Source of the DNA: Paraglaciecola hydrolytica
GTDB lineage: Bacteria; Pseudomonadota; Gammaproteobacteria; Enterobacterales; Alteromonadaceae
DNA length: 64,000 nt
Assembly: GCF_001565895.1 (NCBI RefSeq)
Contig: NZ_LSNE01000005.1
Coordinates: forward strand, 572,665-636,664
Direction of reading: 5' to 3'
Shown here: in pieces, positions 30,412 to 39,127 of the stretch
Layout: the number at the start of each line of letters is the position of its first letter
Numbering within the stretch: the stretch's first letter is position 1
The notes under the pieces: model-generated
The model's input: only the letters and a program-made list of their open reading frames with translations
Databases searched by the model: none
Told to the model about the DNA's origin: nothing
Made by a program: the position numbers and the translations under genes

Positions 30412-32016
30412 ATGAAAAGAATGATGAAAAAGACCAGTACCTCCTTTGCACTCAATGAGCCTTTGCGCCATAACTGCCATGCAAAACCGCTGACCCGTCG
30501 GGAGTTTATCGCCCAAGGTTTTATGGCCGGTGTCGGCACGGTGTGCAGTGGCTCGGTGTTTAGTTTGTTAGCCAATACAAATAAGGCGCATGCTGGTTTA
30601 TCATCGGATCTTGAAGCTTTAAAAAGTAGCTGCGGTATTGCAGCTCAAGGCGCAGGTAAAATCCCCTTTATCGTCTTTGATTTGGCTGGCGGCGCCAATA
30701 TTGCAGGCTCGAACGTCTTAGTGGGTGGCCGTGGTGGTCAACTCGATTTTTTAAGTACTGCGGGTTACAGCAAACTGGGTTTACCCGGTGACATGGTGCC
30801 ACCTATTGCCAATCCCACCACAGGTTTAAGTGATTTTATTAATACCGAACTGGGTTTAGCTTTTCACTCTGACAGTGCCTTTTTACGCGGTATTCAAGAC
30901 AAATTAGCCATAACCAACCGCGCTAATGTGAATGGCGCTGTTATTCCCGCTCGTTCTGAAAATGATACTGGCAACAACCCCCATAATCCCATGTACGGCA
31001 TTAACCGTGTGGGTGCTGATGGTAGTTTGTTAACCTTAGTGGGTTCGCGCAACAGCGATTCGGGTGGTAACTCCATGGCCCCCACTATGATGATCAATGC
31101 GGCAAAACGCCCTACCAAAATTGACCGCCCTTCTGACGTCACCGGATTAGTGGATACCGGCGACCTAGTGGGTTTATTAAGCCAGCAAGATTCGGTACTG
31201 GTAATGGAATCCATTCAACGTATCAGCGCCATGAAATTAGGCAAGGTCAATACTCAGATCACTAGCGACGACGTACTCAAAGATTTAGTTAACTGTGGTT
31301 ATGTTAAAAGCGCCGATATTACCGACCGTTTTGGCGATCCTTCCTCGTTAAACCCTGCTCTTGATGCCGATCTAGTTGGTGACGGGGGTATTTTCAGCGC
31401 AGAAGAATTTGCCAATGACGGAGAATTTCAGAAAACCGCTTCAGTGATCAAATTAGTGATTAATGGTTTTGCCGGTGCAGGCACCATTACCATGGGTGGT
31501 TTTGACTATCACACCGGCGACCGCTCAACCGGCGAAACCAGAGATTTACGCGCAGGTCGCTGCATGGGCGCTTGCCTTGAATACGCCGCGCGCAAAGGCA
31601 TGCCACTGATGATGTACGTGTGCAGTGATGGCTCGGTCTCCAGTAATGGTATGGTCGATAACTCCATGAATGGCCGAGGCAAAGGGGTATGGACTGGGGA
31701 TAACTCTTCCACCGCTGCCAGTTTCTTTTTAGTCTACAACCCTAATGGCACGCCTCAGTTACTCGGCTCAACGGTTGAGCAACAAGCCAAACACCAGCAA
31801 CTGGGTTATATGCGCAGTGATGCCTCAGTAGAGACTGGCGCCACACCCGCCGCCAATAACGTTAATTTATTAGTCGAAACCGTGGTGCTAAATTACTTAG
31901 CCCTACATGGTGAACAAGGCCAGTTTGGCTCGTTGTTTCCACAAAATGGCTTGGGGAACGCGGCACTATTGGATAGCCTCACGGCATTTGAGCCGATAGT
32001 CAGTGGTGTAATTTAA
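30412..32016 (+). CDS. Tat-exported DUF1501-like protein
   Basis: A 534-residue protein with a twin-arginine signal (LTRREFIAQGFMAGVGT, Arg29-Arg30; cleavage near AHA at residue 61), so it is exported folded, perhaps with a cofactor. The body (PFIVFDLAGGANIAGSNVLV; NPHNPMYGINRVGADGSLLT; GGFDYHTGDRSTGETRDLRA) resembles DUF1501 proteins of the alkaline-phosphatase-like superfamily, whose members pair with PSD cytochromes. It is 46 bp from the haem/LamG gene and in the same direction, so the three are probably one transcript. Catalytic residues are not established. Confidence 0.75.
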   Translation: MKRMMKKTSTSFALNEPLRHNCHAKPLTRREFIAQGFMAGVGTVCSGSVFSLLANTNKAHAGLSSDLEALKSSCGIAAQGAGKIPFIVFDLAGGANIAGSNVLVGGRGGQLDFLSTAGYSKLGLPGDMVPPIANPTTGLSDFINTELGLAFHSDSAFLRGIQDKLAITNRANVNGAVIPARSENDTGNNPHNPMYGINRVGADGSLLTLVGSRNSDSGGNSMAPTMMINAAKRPTKIDRPSDVTGLVDTGDLVGLLSQQDSVLVMESIQRISAMKLGKVNTQITSDDVLKDLVNCGYVKSADITDRFGDPSSLNPALDADLVGDGGIFSAEEFANDGEFQKTASVIKLVINGFAGAGTITMGGFDYHTGDRSTGETRDLRAGRCMGACLEYAARKGMPLMMYVCSDGSVSSNGMVDNSMNGRGKGVWTGDNSSTAASFFLVYNPNGTPQLLGSTVEQQAKHQQLGYMRSDASVETGATPAANNVNLLVETVVLNYLALHGEQGQFGSLFPQNGLGNAALLDSLTAFEPIVSGVI

Positions 32017-32117
32017 TTATCTTAAATGGCGGTTGGCACTTAAAAATCACGCTTATACAAATAGCGAGTGAGTTATAGCTCGTATCTCCACTAGTTTATT
32101 AACAAGGAAATTTGAAT

Positions 32118-32300
32118 ATGAGCAACCAAACTAAACCTTGCCTTAACTTACCTTTATCTGCTGATTGTCATGAATCTTGTAGTCCCCACTGGCCTAAAAC
32201 ATTAGTAAGCACTAGCTCTATTAACACTCAGCCACCAAAGCCGAATAATAATGCTCGTCAAAACCAAAAGCTTAAGTGCTTATCTAATCTTGGTTTTTAG
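32118..32300 (+). CDS. Possible small Cys-containing peptide
   Basis: A 60-codon frame (MSNQTKPCLNLPLSADCHES and onward) starting 101 bp after the DUF1501-like gene in the same direction, with AAGGA nine bases upstream of the ATG. Cysteines at 8, 17 and 21 and one near the C-terminus; Pro/Asn/Gln-rich; no signal peptide or membrane segment. Its end overlaps the 3' end of the convergent lipoprotein gene by 17 bp. Not recognised; it may be a spurious frame, a small regulatory peptide or a substrate of the cluster. Confidence 0.35.
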   Translation: MSNQTKPCLNLPLSADCHESCSPHWPKTLVSTSSINTQPPKPNNNARQNQKLKCLSNLGF

Positions 32301-32616
32301 TTAATCTAACGTCATCAACAACCATAATCCATCGGTCGTCTATTTGATGCGGGGCTTCTGAGACCATGAATGTTGTTGTCAAAAAAGCTAATCCGACAAC
32401 AAAATCATCGCCAACAAACTCTTTAAGAGGTCCGTTAATTGACGTTGTGCCGCCATTTTGAAGTCTTTGATAGGCGACCGTGCCATCAGCCAGAATTAAC
32501 AAATACATTTCTTTGCTTTGCCATTCACCAACATAGGATAATTTATCTATAGGAATCGGTTTACTGCAAGAGCTAATAGTCAAAACGAATAACAGGAGTA
32601 AAACTAATTTTTTCAT
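32284..32616 (-). CDS. Small lipoprotein
   Basis: A 110-residue protein starting MKKLVLLLLFVLTISSCSKP (start moved in from 32655), lipobox ISSC. The mature part is a small beta domain (LSYVGEWQSKEMYLLILADG then TVAYQRLQNGGTTSINGPLK), a layout seen in lipocalin-like or META-type small lipoproteins. Function unknown; no partner genes adjacent on its strand. Confidence 0.72.
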   Translation of the reverse strand: MKKLVLLLLFVLTISSCSKPIPIDKLSYVGEWQSKEMYLLILADGTVAYQRLQNGGTTSINGPLKEFVGDDFVVGLAFLTTTFMVSEAPHQIDDRWIMVVDDVRLTKNQD

Positions 32617-32785
32617 GCTATCTCTTAAATATGTCAAAGAATTGTATATTGCCAACGATAAAAAACTGCGACTTGAGAACAGAGTAATTGAAATATTTTA
32701 AGTAATTTCGTTAATGGCACAATAATTTACTTTTATAATCTCGGGCTCGCTTTTCATCAGTATTTTTTACTCTTCTCAGGTGTTT

Positions 32786-33064
32786 TTACAAATCTAGGCC
32801 TGAATCAGCATTTTTAAAGATTTTAGCAAGTCCTCGCAAAAGCAGGGCGATTGCCCTAAAGGGAAATTCGATCACCACTTCTACTGTGTCATACCACGAT
32901 GTTTCGTCATCGTGTTTTGGTGGCCACAGATAATGAGCACAAACAAAACCCACTAGACTGCACAGTAACAACAGCCAATCAAAGCCATAAAGAAGCAAAT
33001 CAATAAGAAAATAGCAACTTAGTATAAAAATTAAACTGGATAAAAATACGCGTAAACTATTCAT
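32786..33064 (-). CDS. Small membrane protein
   Basis: A 92-residue protein (MNSLRVFLSSLIFILSCYFL), with an alternative GTG start at 33091. Hydrophobic segments are at about residues 5-25 and 28-46, and an amphipathic helix near the end (FPFRAIALLLRGLAKIF). No family recognised and no good ribosome site, so confidence is moderate. It stands alone between two other membrane-protein genes on the same strand. Confidence 0.6.
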   Translation of the reverse strand: MNSLRVFLSSLIFILSCYFLIDLLLYGFDWLLLLCSLVGFVCAHYLWPPKHDDETSWYDTVEVVIEFPFRAIALLLRGLAKIFKNADSGLDL

Positions 33065-33150
33065 CTCAATTGCTACCAGAGTAGATAACACAGGCCGAGG
33101 AAACAGTGTTCAACCCGTGTTTGTTGTGTGGATAATTACCTTTTACCTTG

Positions 33151-33618
33151 TTAATAAACATAGGATCTCTTTGGCCGGTAATGGGTTAAAAAATCCGTTA
33201 CTAACATTATGTTTGTTGATTGAGTCTGGGCTAATGTAAAACGTCTAATATCATGGGAGACATTTCTAAGGTGAGCGTTTCCTTGTGAAGAATGGAGCCA
33301 AGCAAAAGCACTGACATTGACTAACAGGGTAAACCAAAATACGACTCTAAAGCCGAGCTTTTTAGTTTTATGTCGCAGAGTTGTTTGCGCGATGAGTGCA
33401 CCGGGCCAACCACAACACAAGGCTAGAATGTGCAAAGTATTTTCTGACACGCGCCAATCGCCATTTACAGCGGCTTTTTTATCTTTAGCGTAATAGTAAA
33501 ACGCTATCAGGCTAACAATACCAAATGTGATACCAACAAAGGGTGGAGTGTAGCCAAGAATGTAAGATCCCATAATGGCGGCCGTAGCAACTAAAACAAC
33601 AACTATTTGGTACTGCAT
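33151..33618 (-). CDS. DUF1294-family membrane protein
   Basis: A 155-residue protein with two N-terminal helices (VVVLVATAAIMGSYILGYTP; VGITFGIVSLIAFYYYAKDK). The DUF1294 signature follows: DKKAAVNGDWRVSENTLHIL, then GWPGALIAQTTLRHKTKKLG and FRVVFWFTLLVN. This domain is sometimes fused to cold-shock domains; here it is alone. Starts inside the end of the VanZ gene (16-bp overlap), so they are co-transcribed. Function unknown. Confidence 0.88.
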   Translation of the reverse strand: MQYQIVVVLVATAAIMGSYILGYTPPFVGITFGIVSLIAFYYYAKDKKAAVNGDWRVSENTLHILALCCGWPGALIAQTTLRHKTKKLGFRVVFWFTLLVNVSAFAWLHSSQGNAHLRNVSHDIRRFTLAQTQSTNIMLVTDFLTHYRPKRSYVY

Positions 33619-34010
33619 ATTTTCTCATTTTTTACTAAATGTTGACGCATAAAATGCGCCACACCGATGGCCACGACTATGCCTACAAAATCTGCCGCCA
33701 GATCCATAAAATCAAAGGTACGAGAAGGGATAAATGCTTGGCTAAGTTCTTCGCCAATAACAAATAAACTCACTAATATCCCTCCATAGTAGATAGGCAA
33801 TTTGCCCAGCGTAAAACGGCTAAATCTTAAACCGATTATGGCGACCAGAGTCAGAAAACCAAAAAGCCCAGCATGACCTACTTTGTCTCCATATGGAAAA
33901 GAAGCGACAAATTCAAAAAACACACTGCTACCACCTGTATTTGCCAGATAAATAATCCAGAGAATAAAGATGAAAAAGCAAATAGCTAAGGCTGAAATTA
34001 TCCGATACAT
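33603..34010 (-). CDS. VanZ-family membrane protein
   Basis: A 135-residue protein with four membrane helices. VanZ-family motifs: PYGDKVGHAGLFGFLTLVA, and EELSQAFIPSRTFDFMDLAA followed by DFVGIVVAIGVA. VanZ of enterococci gives low-level teicoplanin resistance, but most family members have unknown roles in the envelope. Overlaps the DUF1294 gene. Confidence 0.9.
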   Translation of the reverse strand: MYRIISALAICFFIFILWIIYLANTGGSSVFFEFVASFPYGDKVGHAGLFGFLTLVAIIGLRFSRFTLGKLPIYYGGILVSLFVIGEELSQAFIPSRTFDFMDLAADFVGIVVAIGVAHFMRQHLVKNEKICSTK

Positions 34011-34136
34011 CGTTCGCTTCTTAATTTACAAAGGGTTGGGGATCATTAACAAAACCGATTATTGCGCTAAGGGTTGTACATTTCTAGCCCGTAACACTTC
34101 TTGTTTGAATATAAGACGTTTTGACGGAAAAGTGAC

Positions 34137-34295
34137 TTAGCCAAGCACATACAAAACCTTACCAGTAATCATTAAGTTTTTATTACCCGACATAAAGGCC
34201 TGCAACTTTAATTCCTCGGTTACGGTTTTGCCATAGCCAAGAAAAGCGTGATAGGAGTCATGTTCCTCATGCTTAGGTAAATACCCCAAATTCAC
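34137..34295 (-). pseudogene. Possible gene remnant (52 codons)
   Basis: Within the 291-bp gap before the AraC gene, the minus strand has a coding-like frame ending GKVLYVLG* (VNLGYLPKHEEHDSYHAFLG; YGKTVTEELKLQAFMSGNKN). A stop lies three codons upstream of its GTG and there is no ribosome site. It looks like the C-terminal end of a longer, lost protein. No family recognised. Confidence 0.35.
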
Positions 34296-34301
34296 ACTGC
34301 C

Positions 34302-35288
34302 TTATTGAGCATTATTATGGTGGTGACTTACTCGCCATTTACCTGCGGCTTGACCGACCGTGCGTTTAAAGGCTTTTTGAAAAGCGGATTCAGAGCTATA
34401 TCCAATGTGCTCTGCAACACAAACAATACTCATGCCATCAGCAAGAAGTTTAGAGGCTAATTGCATTTTCCAGCGATTAATATATTGCATGGGAGATTGG
34501 CCAACATAATAACTGAATCGCTCGGCCAGCGATGAACGCGACATACCACACTCACTTGCCAACTGCGCCAAGCTCCAATCCTTCAGCGGGGTTTGATGGA
34601 TCAATACCAGAGCCCTACCAATATGCTCATCTTTGATTGCTGTAAGCCAATTTGCTGTCGGGTTTTCGCTTTGGCTTTCCATATGCTGCCTAAGGGCTTG
34701 AGTGAAAATGAGTTCGCTTAATTTAGTCACGTTATGTCTGGCACTGGCTGTGGATTTGCGCATTTCCTTTAAGGTAGAAAGCAATAATTGTTGCATCAAA
34801 CCTTTATCACTTATGTGCTCTTTTACTACCAACATTTTGGGCAGGGTTTCTAACAATGGATTTAACGGTCTCGCATTAAAACCAATATAGCCACACACCA
34901 TTTTTGCGCATTCAAGCCCTTCCCCCAACTTTACTTTAGTAAAGGGATATTCTTTGGCCGCTGTTTCCTGATAAAAACCAGGATCTGCATATGTACCTTG
35001 CCAATTGTTAATATCAGACGTTAACGCGTGGCTTGAGCCCATGGGAAACATCACAACATCACCTGATTCGAGCTTTATTGGTGGCGCAGTATCATCGTCT
35101 GATCTCACCCAACCTTCACCGTCCATCATGATATGGAAGGGAATAACATGCTCTACTTCAGGCAACATAAATGCCCCAATTAAGTGCATGGGCGGGTTAA
35201 CCAATACCCATGGTTGCCCTGCTTCTACCTCAAAATAGAGCGCGCCTTTAATATGTAAGCTATTCAGTACTTCGGTTAATACATCCAT
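34302..35288 (-). CDS. AraC-family transcriptional regulator
   Basis: A 328-residue regulator. An N-terminal cupin sensor domain spans about residues 1-190 (PFHIMMDGEGWVRSDDDTAP; DVVMFPMGSSHALTSD). The C-terminal AraC double helix-turn-helix is at about 225-325 (LAQLASECGMSRSSLAERFS; VCVAEHIGYSSESAFQKAFK). It is transcribed away from the FAD oxidoreductase gene across a 290-bp intergenic region and probably controls it. Effector unknown. Confidence 0.93.
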   Translation of the reverse strand: MDVLTEVLNSLHIKGALYFEVEAGQPWVLVNPPMHLIGAFMLPEVEHVIPFHIMMDGEGWVRSDDDTAPPIKLESGDVVMFPMGSSHALTSDINNWQGTYADPGFYQETAAKEYPFTKVKLGEGLECAKMVCGYIGFNARPLNPLLETLPKMLVVKEHISDKGLMQQLLLSTLKEMRKSTASARHNVTKLSELIFTQALRQHMESQSENPTANWLTAIKDEHIGRALVLIHQTPLKDWSLAQLASECGMSRSSLAERFSYYVGQSPMQYINRWKMQLASKLLADGMSIVCVAEHIGYSSESAFQKAFKRTVGQAAGKWRVSHHHNNAQ

Positions 35289-35578
35289 TTGATTATTCCT
35301 TAGAGGGCCTTTTTGCCTCTGGCAATAGCGGTTTTAGAATCAAAAGCGCGTACAACAAAGAATAGATTAGCTCATTTTTTGGACGATTGGACATAAATTC
35401 AGGTTAATTGGCTATTAACTTTTTTTGCTAAGACGAGCAAGATAAATCAGGTTTTTGGTTTAGTGGATTAAGCAGTGTCACTCATTTATTTTTAGTTAAA
35501 TAACGTATGCTAATTGTAAGGTAAAAACCGATTAATTAAGGAATTTAAGGACGTTACAGACATCGAACCGGAGTACAA
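35289..35578. promoter_or_regulatory. Divergent promoter region, AraC / FAD oxidoreductase
   Basis: 290 bp without genes between divergent starts. A/T-rich; GGAG at 35570-35573 serves the FAD gene. No convincing direct repeats for AraC binding were resolved by eye. Confidence 0.4.
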
Positions 35579-36991
35579 ATGATGAATACACTACGATTTA
35601 AAAAATTAGATGGCACTGCTACAGATATAGACAAAAGCGCAATTAACCAAGCCCTGTCAGGGGAGATCATCATGCCTGATGCAGAACATTATGATGAAGC
35701 CCGCGCGTTATGGAATGGCATGATTGATAAATTACCTGGCGTAATTGTGCGGGTTAGTAATGCGCAAGATGTTGTAAAAGCAGTAAATTTTGCCCGTAGT
35801 CATGGCATTTTGCTAGCTATCAAATCAGGCGGGCATAATATCGCTGGCAAGGCCTTAGCGGATGGCGGACTGGTGATCGATTTTAGCGCTATGCAAGAAG
35901 TGAAGGTGGATCCACTGCAAAAAACCATGAAAGTCGCGCCCGGCGCAACTTTAGCTGATGTGGATAGCGCCACTCAACAACATGGTTTAGTGGTGCCAAC
36001 GGGCATTAATTCTACCACGGGCATTGCCGGATTAACTTTAGGTGGCGGCTTTGGCTGGACGACTCGTAAGTTTGGTTTGACTATCGATAGCCTGATTGCA
36101 GTAACCATAGTCACGGCAGCAGGTGACATCCTTAAGGCCAATGCGGACGAACACCCCGACCTGTTTTGGGCAGTCCATGGCGGCGGTGGCAATTTTGGCG
36201 TGATCACTGAGTTCGAATTTACCTTGCATCAGGCAGGCCCGGAAATACTAGCCGGTATGGTGGTACACCCATTCTCTGAAGCCAAAAATGTACTTGAACA
36301 ATATCAAGCCATCGTTGACAAAGCCTCTGAAGATTTAACCTGCTGGATAGTCATGCGGAAAGCACCGCCCCTGCCCTTTTTGCCTGAAGAATGGCATGGC
36401 AAAGAAGTACTGGTAATGGCGATGTGTTATATAGGCGATATGGCACAAGGCCAAAAAGCAACAGAAGGTTTTAGAAAAATAGGTCAACCCATTGCCGAAG
36501 CAATCGGTCCCATGCCTTTTACAGCATGGCAGGCAGCCTTTGATCCTTTACTTACTGAAGGCGCCAGAAATTACTGGAAAAGCCTGGATTTCACTACCGT
36601 TAATAACAACGTCGTCACGGAAATTGAAAAAGCCATCATGACTTTACCCGGCAATGAGTGTGAAATTTTTATTGCCCATGTAGGTGGCGCGGTGACTAAA
36701 GTCGCACCACAGGATACCCCTTGGTTAAACCGTAAACCGCACTTTACCATGAACGTGCATACCCGCTGGCAAGACGCCACTGACGATGACATATTCCGTA
36801 ACTGGGCGCGGCGGCTGCATAGCAACTTAACGCCTCATGCAATGGGCAGTATTTATGTAAACTTTATTCCTGAGGGAGATGACAATTGCATTGGCGAAGC
36901 CTATGGCACTAATTTTCCCAGACTCAAACAGATCAAACAACATTACGATCCGGGCAATTTATTCAGAGTTAACCAAAATATTGTGCCTTAA
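35579..36991 (+). CDS. FAD-binding oxidoreductase, berberine-bridge-like
   Basis: A 470-residue flavoprotein of the PCMH/VAO fold with a C-terminal BBE domain. The FAD domain has IKSGGHNIAGKALADGGLVI, whose His is the usual covalent 8-alpha-FAD attachment site, and GIAGLTLGGGFGWTTRKFGL plus HGGGGNFGVITEFEF. The C-terminal berberine-like segment ends FPRLKQIKQHYDPGNLFRVN. No signal peptide, so cytoplasmic. The cysteine used for a second FAD bond in berberine bridge enzyme is not evident. Family members oxidise sugars, alcohols or phenolics; the substrate here is unknown. Confidence 0.92.
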   Translation: MMNTLRFKKLDGTATDIDKSAINQALSGEIIMPDAEHYDEARALWNGMIDKLPGVIVRVSNAQDVVKAVNFARSHGILLAIKSGGHNIAGKALADGGLVIDFSAMQEVKVDPLQKTMKVAPGATLADVDSATQQHGLVVPTGINSTTGIAGLTLGGGFGWTTRKFGLTIDSLIAVTIVTAAGDILKANADEHPDLFWAVHGGGGNFGVITEFEFTLHQAGPEILAGMVVHPFSEAKNVLEQYQAIVDKASEDLTCWIVMRKAPPLPFLPEEWHGKEVLVMAMCYIGDMAQGQKATEGFRKIGQPIAEAIGPMPFTAWQAAFDPLLTEGARNYWKSLDFTTVNNNVVTEIEKAIMTLPGNECEIFIAHVGGAVTKVAPQDTPWLNRKPHFTMNVHTRWQDATDDDIFRNWARRLHSNLTPHAMGSIYVNFIPEGDDNCIGEAYGTNFPRLKQIKQHYDPGNLFRVNQNIVP

Positions 36992-37006
36992 ACTTTGTAT
37001 TGATAA

Positions 37007-37036
37007 CGCCGAACATCAAGTTCGGCGCTATTTCGT
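37007..37036 (+). terminator. Probable terminator after the FAD oxidoreductase
   Basis: Perfect 8-bp stem CGCCGAAC-atcaa-GTTCGGCG followed by CTATTTCGTTT. It lies 16 bp after the FAD gene stop and faces the convergent GFA gene. The U-tract is weak. Confidence 0.6.
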
Positions 37037-37053
37037 TTGAATGCTTTAAGTCG

Positions 37054-37401
37054 TTAGGCTGACTTACCATCGAAGTATTGCACAGGAATAGCGGCCACAT
37101 CTAAGCCTTCAACACACCTGATATTTATTGCAGCCACCGCATTGCCTTGTGGATCAAGACCTTCACCGTAAGGGTGAATACCACAAGTTGAGCAAAAGCG
37201 ATGTTTAATTGTGTGTTTATTAAATGTATAAGTTACGGCAGCTTCTTCTGGAGTGAGAAGTTGCAATTCAGAACGTGGTATAAAAATCAATAGCGAGCCT
37301 CGGCGCTCACAAATAGAGCAATTACAAGACAGCGCTTCTTTTATTTCACTATCAAATACGAAGGATACGTTTCCGCAATGGCAACTCGCTTGGTATTTCA
37401 T
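37054..37401 (-). CDS. GFA-family (CENP-V) zinc protein
   Basis: A 115-residue protein starting MKYQASCHCGNVSFVFDSEI with TGGAG six bases upstream (the frame extends further but without support). Cysteine motifs CHC (7-9), CNCSIC and FCSTCG match the two zinc sites of the GFA/CENP-V fold. Some relatives bind glutathione adducts of formaldehyde, but most are uncharacterised. Slightly shorter than average. Confidence 0.9.
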   Translation of the reverse strand: MKYQASCHCGNVSFVFDSEIKEALSCNCSICERRGSLLIFIPRSELQLLTPEEAAVTYTFNKHTIKHRFCSTCGIHPYGEGLDPQGNAVAAINIRCVEGLDVAAIPVQYFDGKSA

Positions 37402-37520
37402 TTCAATCTCCAGTTTAATTAATACATTACGATTGTGTGTACTCTCACGATAACTCATCGATGGCACTCAAGGTGTCACGCTAATCAGGTAGTTAACAAT
37501 GAGATTAGCTAAAAAATATG

Positions 37521-37548
37521 CAACATGCAACCAAATGGTTGCATGTTG
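37521..37548. promoter_or_regulatory. ArsR-type operator
   Basis: A perfect 12-bp inverted repeat (CAACATGCAACC, loop AAAT, then its complement), 60 bp upstream of the SRPBCC start. The core ATGCAACC-N4-GGTTGCAT is typical of operators of ArsR regulators paired with SRPBCC proteins. Probably the autoregulatory site of the 38049 gene. Confidence 0.8.
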
Positions 37549-37608
37549 ATGTGTAGCTGTGCTTAAATAATGACTTCCTGAATATACAGCCAATACTAGG
37601 ACTGAATT

Positions 37609-38052
37609 ATGCAAGATGTCATCCAGCGAGAAATTATCATTCATGCCACTAAAGAACGAATTTATGACTCGATAGCCAATCCTGAGTTAGTCGTCTTATG
37701 GTTTCCAGAAACACTCGAAGGTGACTACATGGTCGGCGAGCAGACAATTTTCGGATTCGGTGAGCATGGAAAAACGAGTGTATATATTGCGGATGCCAAG
37801 CCTTATGAATATTTTTCTTATCGTTGGGTTCCAGGGAGCCAGCACTTTGTTGGTGATGTGCTTAGTGTCGCCAATACCCTAGTGGAATTTCGTATTGAAG
37901 AACTGGCAGACAATTGTTGTAAAGTGACCCTGACAGAATCGGGCTTTAACCATTTACCACGCGAGTTTATGGAAGCATCTTTCCAACAAAATTCCGGCGG
38001 GTGGGAGTTTATGATAGCTCGCTTGGGCGACTATTTTACAGCTAATAAATGA
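37609..38052 (+). CDS. SRPBCC / AHSA1-like protein
   Basis: A 147-residue START-like ligand-binding protein. Features are REIIIHATKERIYDSIANPE at the N-terminus, VLWFPETLEGDYMVGEQTIF, then KPYEYFSYRWVPG and KVTLTESGFNHLPREFMEAS with the C-terminal helix. AHSA1-type proteins bind hydrophobic ligands. Overlaps the ArsR gene by 4 bp (ATGA), the standard SRPBCC-ArsR pairing. Ligand unknown. Confidence 0.93.
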   Translation: MQDVIQREIIIHATKERIYDSIANPELVVLWFPETLEGDYMVGEQTIFGFGEHGKTSVYIADAKPYEYFSYRWVPGSQHFVGDVLSVANTLVEFRIEELADNCCKVTLTESGFNHLPREFMEASFQQNSGGWEFMIARLGDYFTANK

Positions 38053-38369
38053 TTGAAGCGGATATTTACAAAGCACTGGGAGATCCCATTCGGCTTGAGA
38101 TCATCAAGCGACTGACTCGTGGATCTCCTTACACGATCACCGAGCTCTCCGACAATCTGGGTATCTCTCGTCAAGGCGCCAGAAAACAAATTCAGGTTCT
38201 TGTATCGTCCAATCTGGTGCAACTTAAACCACAAGGTCGAGAAACCCAGGTCATTTTAGATACAGCGACGTTACAAATTGCGCGAAAATTTATCGCTAAA
38301 CTGGAAAGTCAATGGGAACTCCGTCTTCACGCACTCAAACGGCTCACAGAAGATAAGACACAAAATTAA
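38049..38369 (+). CDS. ArsR-family transcriptional regulator, cysteine-free
   Basis: A 106-residue winged-helix regulator (IYKALGDPIRLEIIKRLTRG; ITELSDNLGISRQGARKQIQ). It contains no cysteine, so it does not sense metal through the usual Cys sites; it likely responds to whatever the partner SRPBCC protein handles. Binds the palindrome at 37521-37548 (inference). Confidence 0.92.
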   Translation: MIEADIYKALGDPIRLEIIKRLTRGSPYTITELSDNLGISRQGARKQIQVLVSSNLVQLKPQGRETQVILDTATLQIARKFIAKLESQWELRLHALKRLTEDKTQN

Positions 38370-38415
38370 TTGGCTTTGCTTGGCCATGACTTTGCTAAAC
38401 CCTGAATGAGTTTAT

Positions 38416-39033
38416 TTATCCCAGCGCCAGCCACACACCAACACCTATCAACAAACTACCGGCTATTCGGTTTAACCAGCGCAGGTTGTTGCCTTTATTA
38501 AGCAACAAACGTAAGGATTTTCCGCCACTGGCGTAAGCCAACATGCAGATAAACTCGCTGCACATTATAATGCCCACTAACACCGCTAGCTGAGTTGTGA
38601 GTGGTTTATCTAAACTTAAAAAAGGGGGTAATAAGGAGATCATAAAAGCCCAGCCCTTGGGGTTGGCGATGGCAGTAATAAAACCCTGAGAGATTAGTAC
38701 CATGTTACTAGGATCAATTTTGGTATTTTTTAAGCTGTCGATATGAGTTTTAGCCACAAACATTTTTATCCCGACATAGGCTAAGTAAAAAGCGCCTAGC
38801 CATTTTAAGAAGGCAAATACCTGCGGGTAATTTAACATCATCGCAGCTACGCCAAGCACTGCAGCAATTGCCACGGTGGCAACACCCAATACCTCACCTA
38901 ACATCATCCACAAAGTGCGTCTTACCCCCACACTCATGCCCAGTGTCATGGCTAAGGTCATACATAAACCTGGGGTAATCGAGACAAAAAAGAAGGTCGG
39001 AATAAACACCGCAAGTACTGCAATATCAGGCAT
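38416..39033 (-). CDS. LysE/RhtB-family exporter
   Basis: A 205-residue inner-membrane protein with six helices. Family motif FFVSITPGLCMTLAMTLGMS near the N-terminus, then KWLGAFYLAYVGIKMFVAKT and FITAIANPKGWAFMISLLPP. Exports amino acids (lysine, threonine, homoserine) in characterised members; the substrate here is unknown. Stands alone. Confidence 0.93.
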   Translation of the reverse strand: MPDIAVLAVFIPTFFFVSITPGLCMTLAMTLGMSVGVRRTLWMMLGEVLGVATVAIAAVLGVAAMMLNYPQVFAFLKWLGAFYLAYVGIKMFVAKTHIDSLKNTKIDPSNMVLISQGFITAIANPKGWAFMISLLPPFLSLDKPLTTQLAVLVGIIMCSEFICMLAYASGGKSLRLLLNKGNNLRWLNRIAGSLLIGVGVWLALG

Positions 39034-39082
39034 AGGTAGTGATCTTTTAAACGAGTAACGAATGTAAAAATGGTGAGTTGCA

Positions 39083-39108
39083 GACTGGCTAGTTTACGCT
39101 AGCCAGTC
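39083..39108 (-). terminator. Hairpin after the GH15-like gene
   Basis: Perfect 10-bp stem GACTGGCTAG-tttacg-CTAGCCAGTC, 20 bp beyond the stop of the 39128 gene. No strong U-tract follows on the minus strand, so termination efficiency is uncertain. Confidence 0.5.
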
Positions 39109-39127
39109 ATAGGGGTAAATGTACTTA

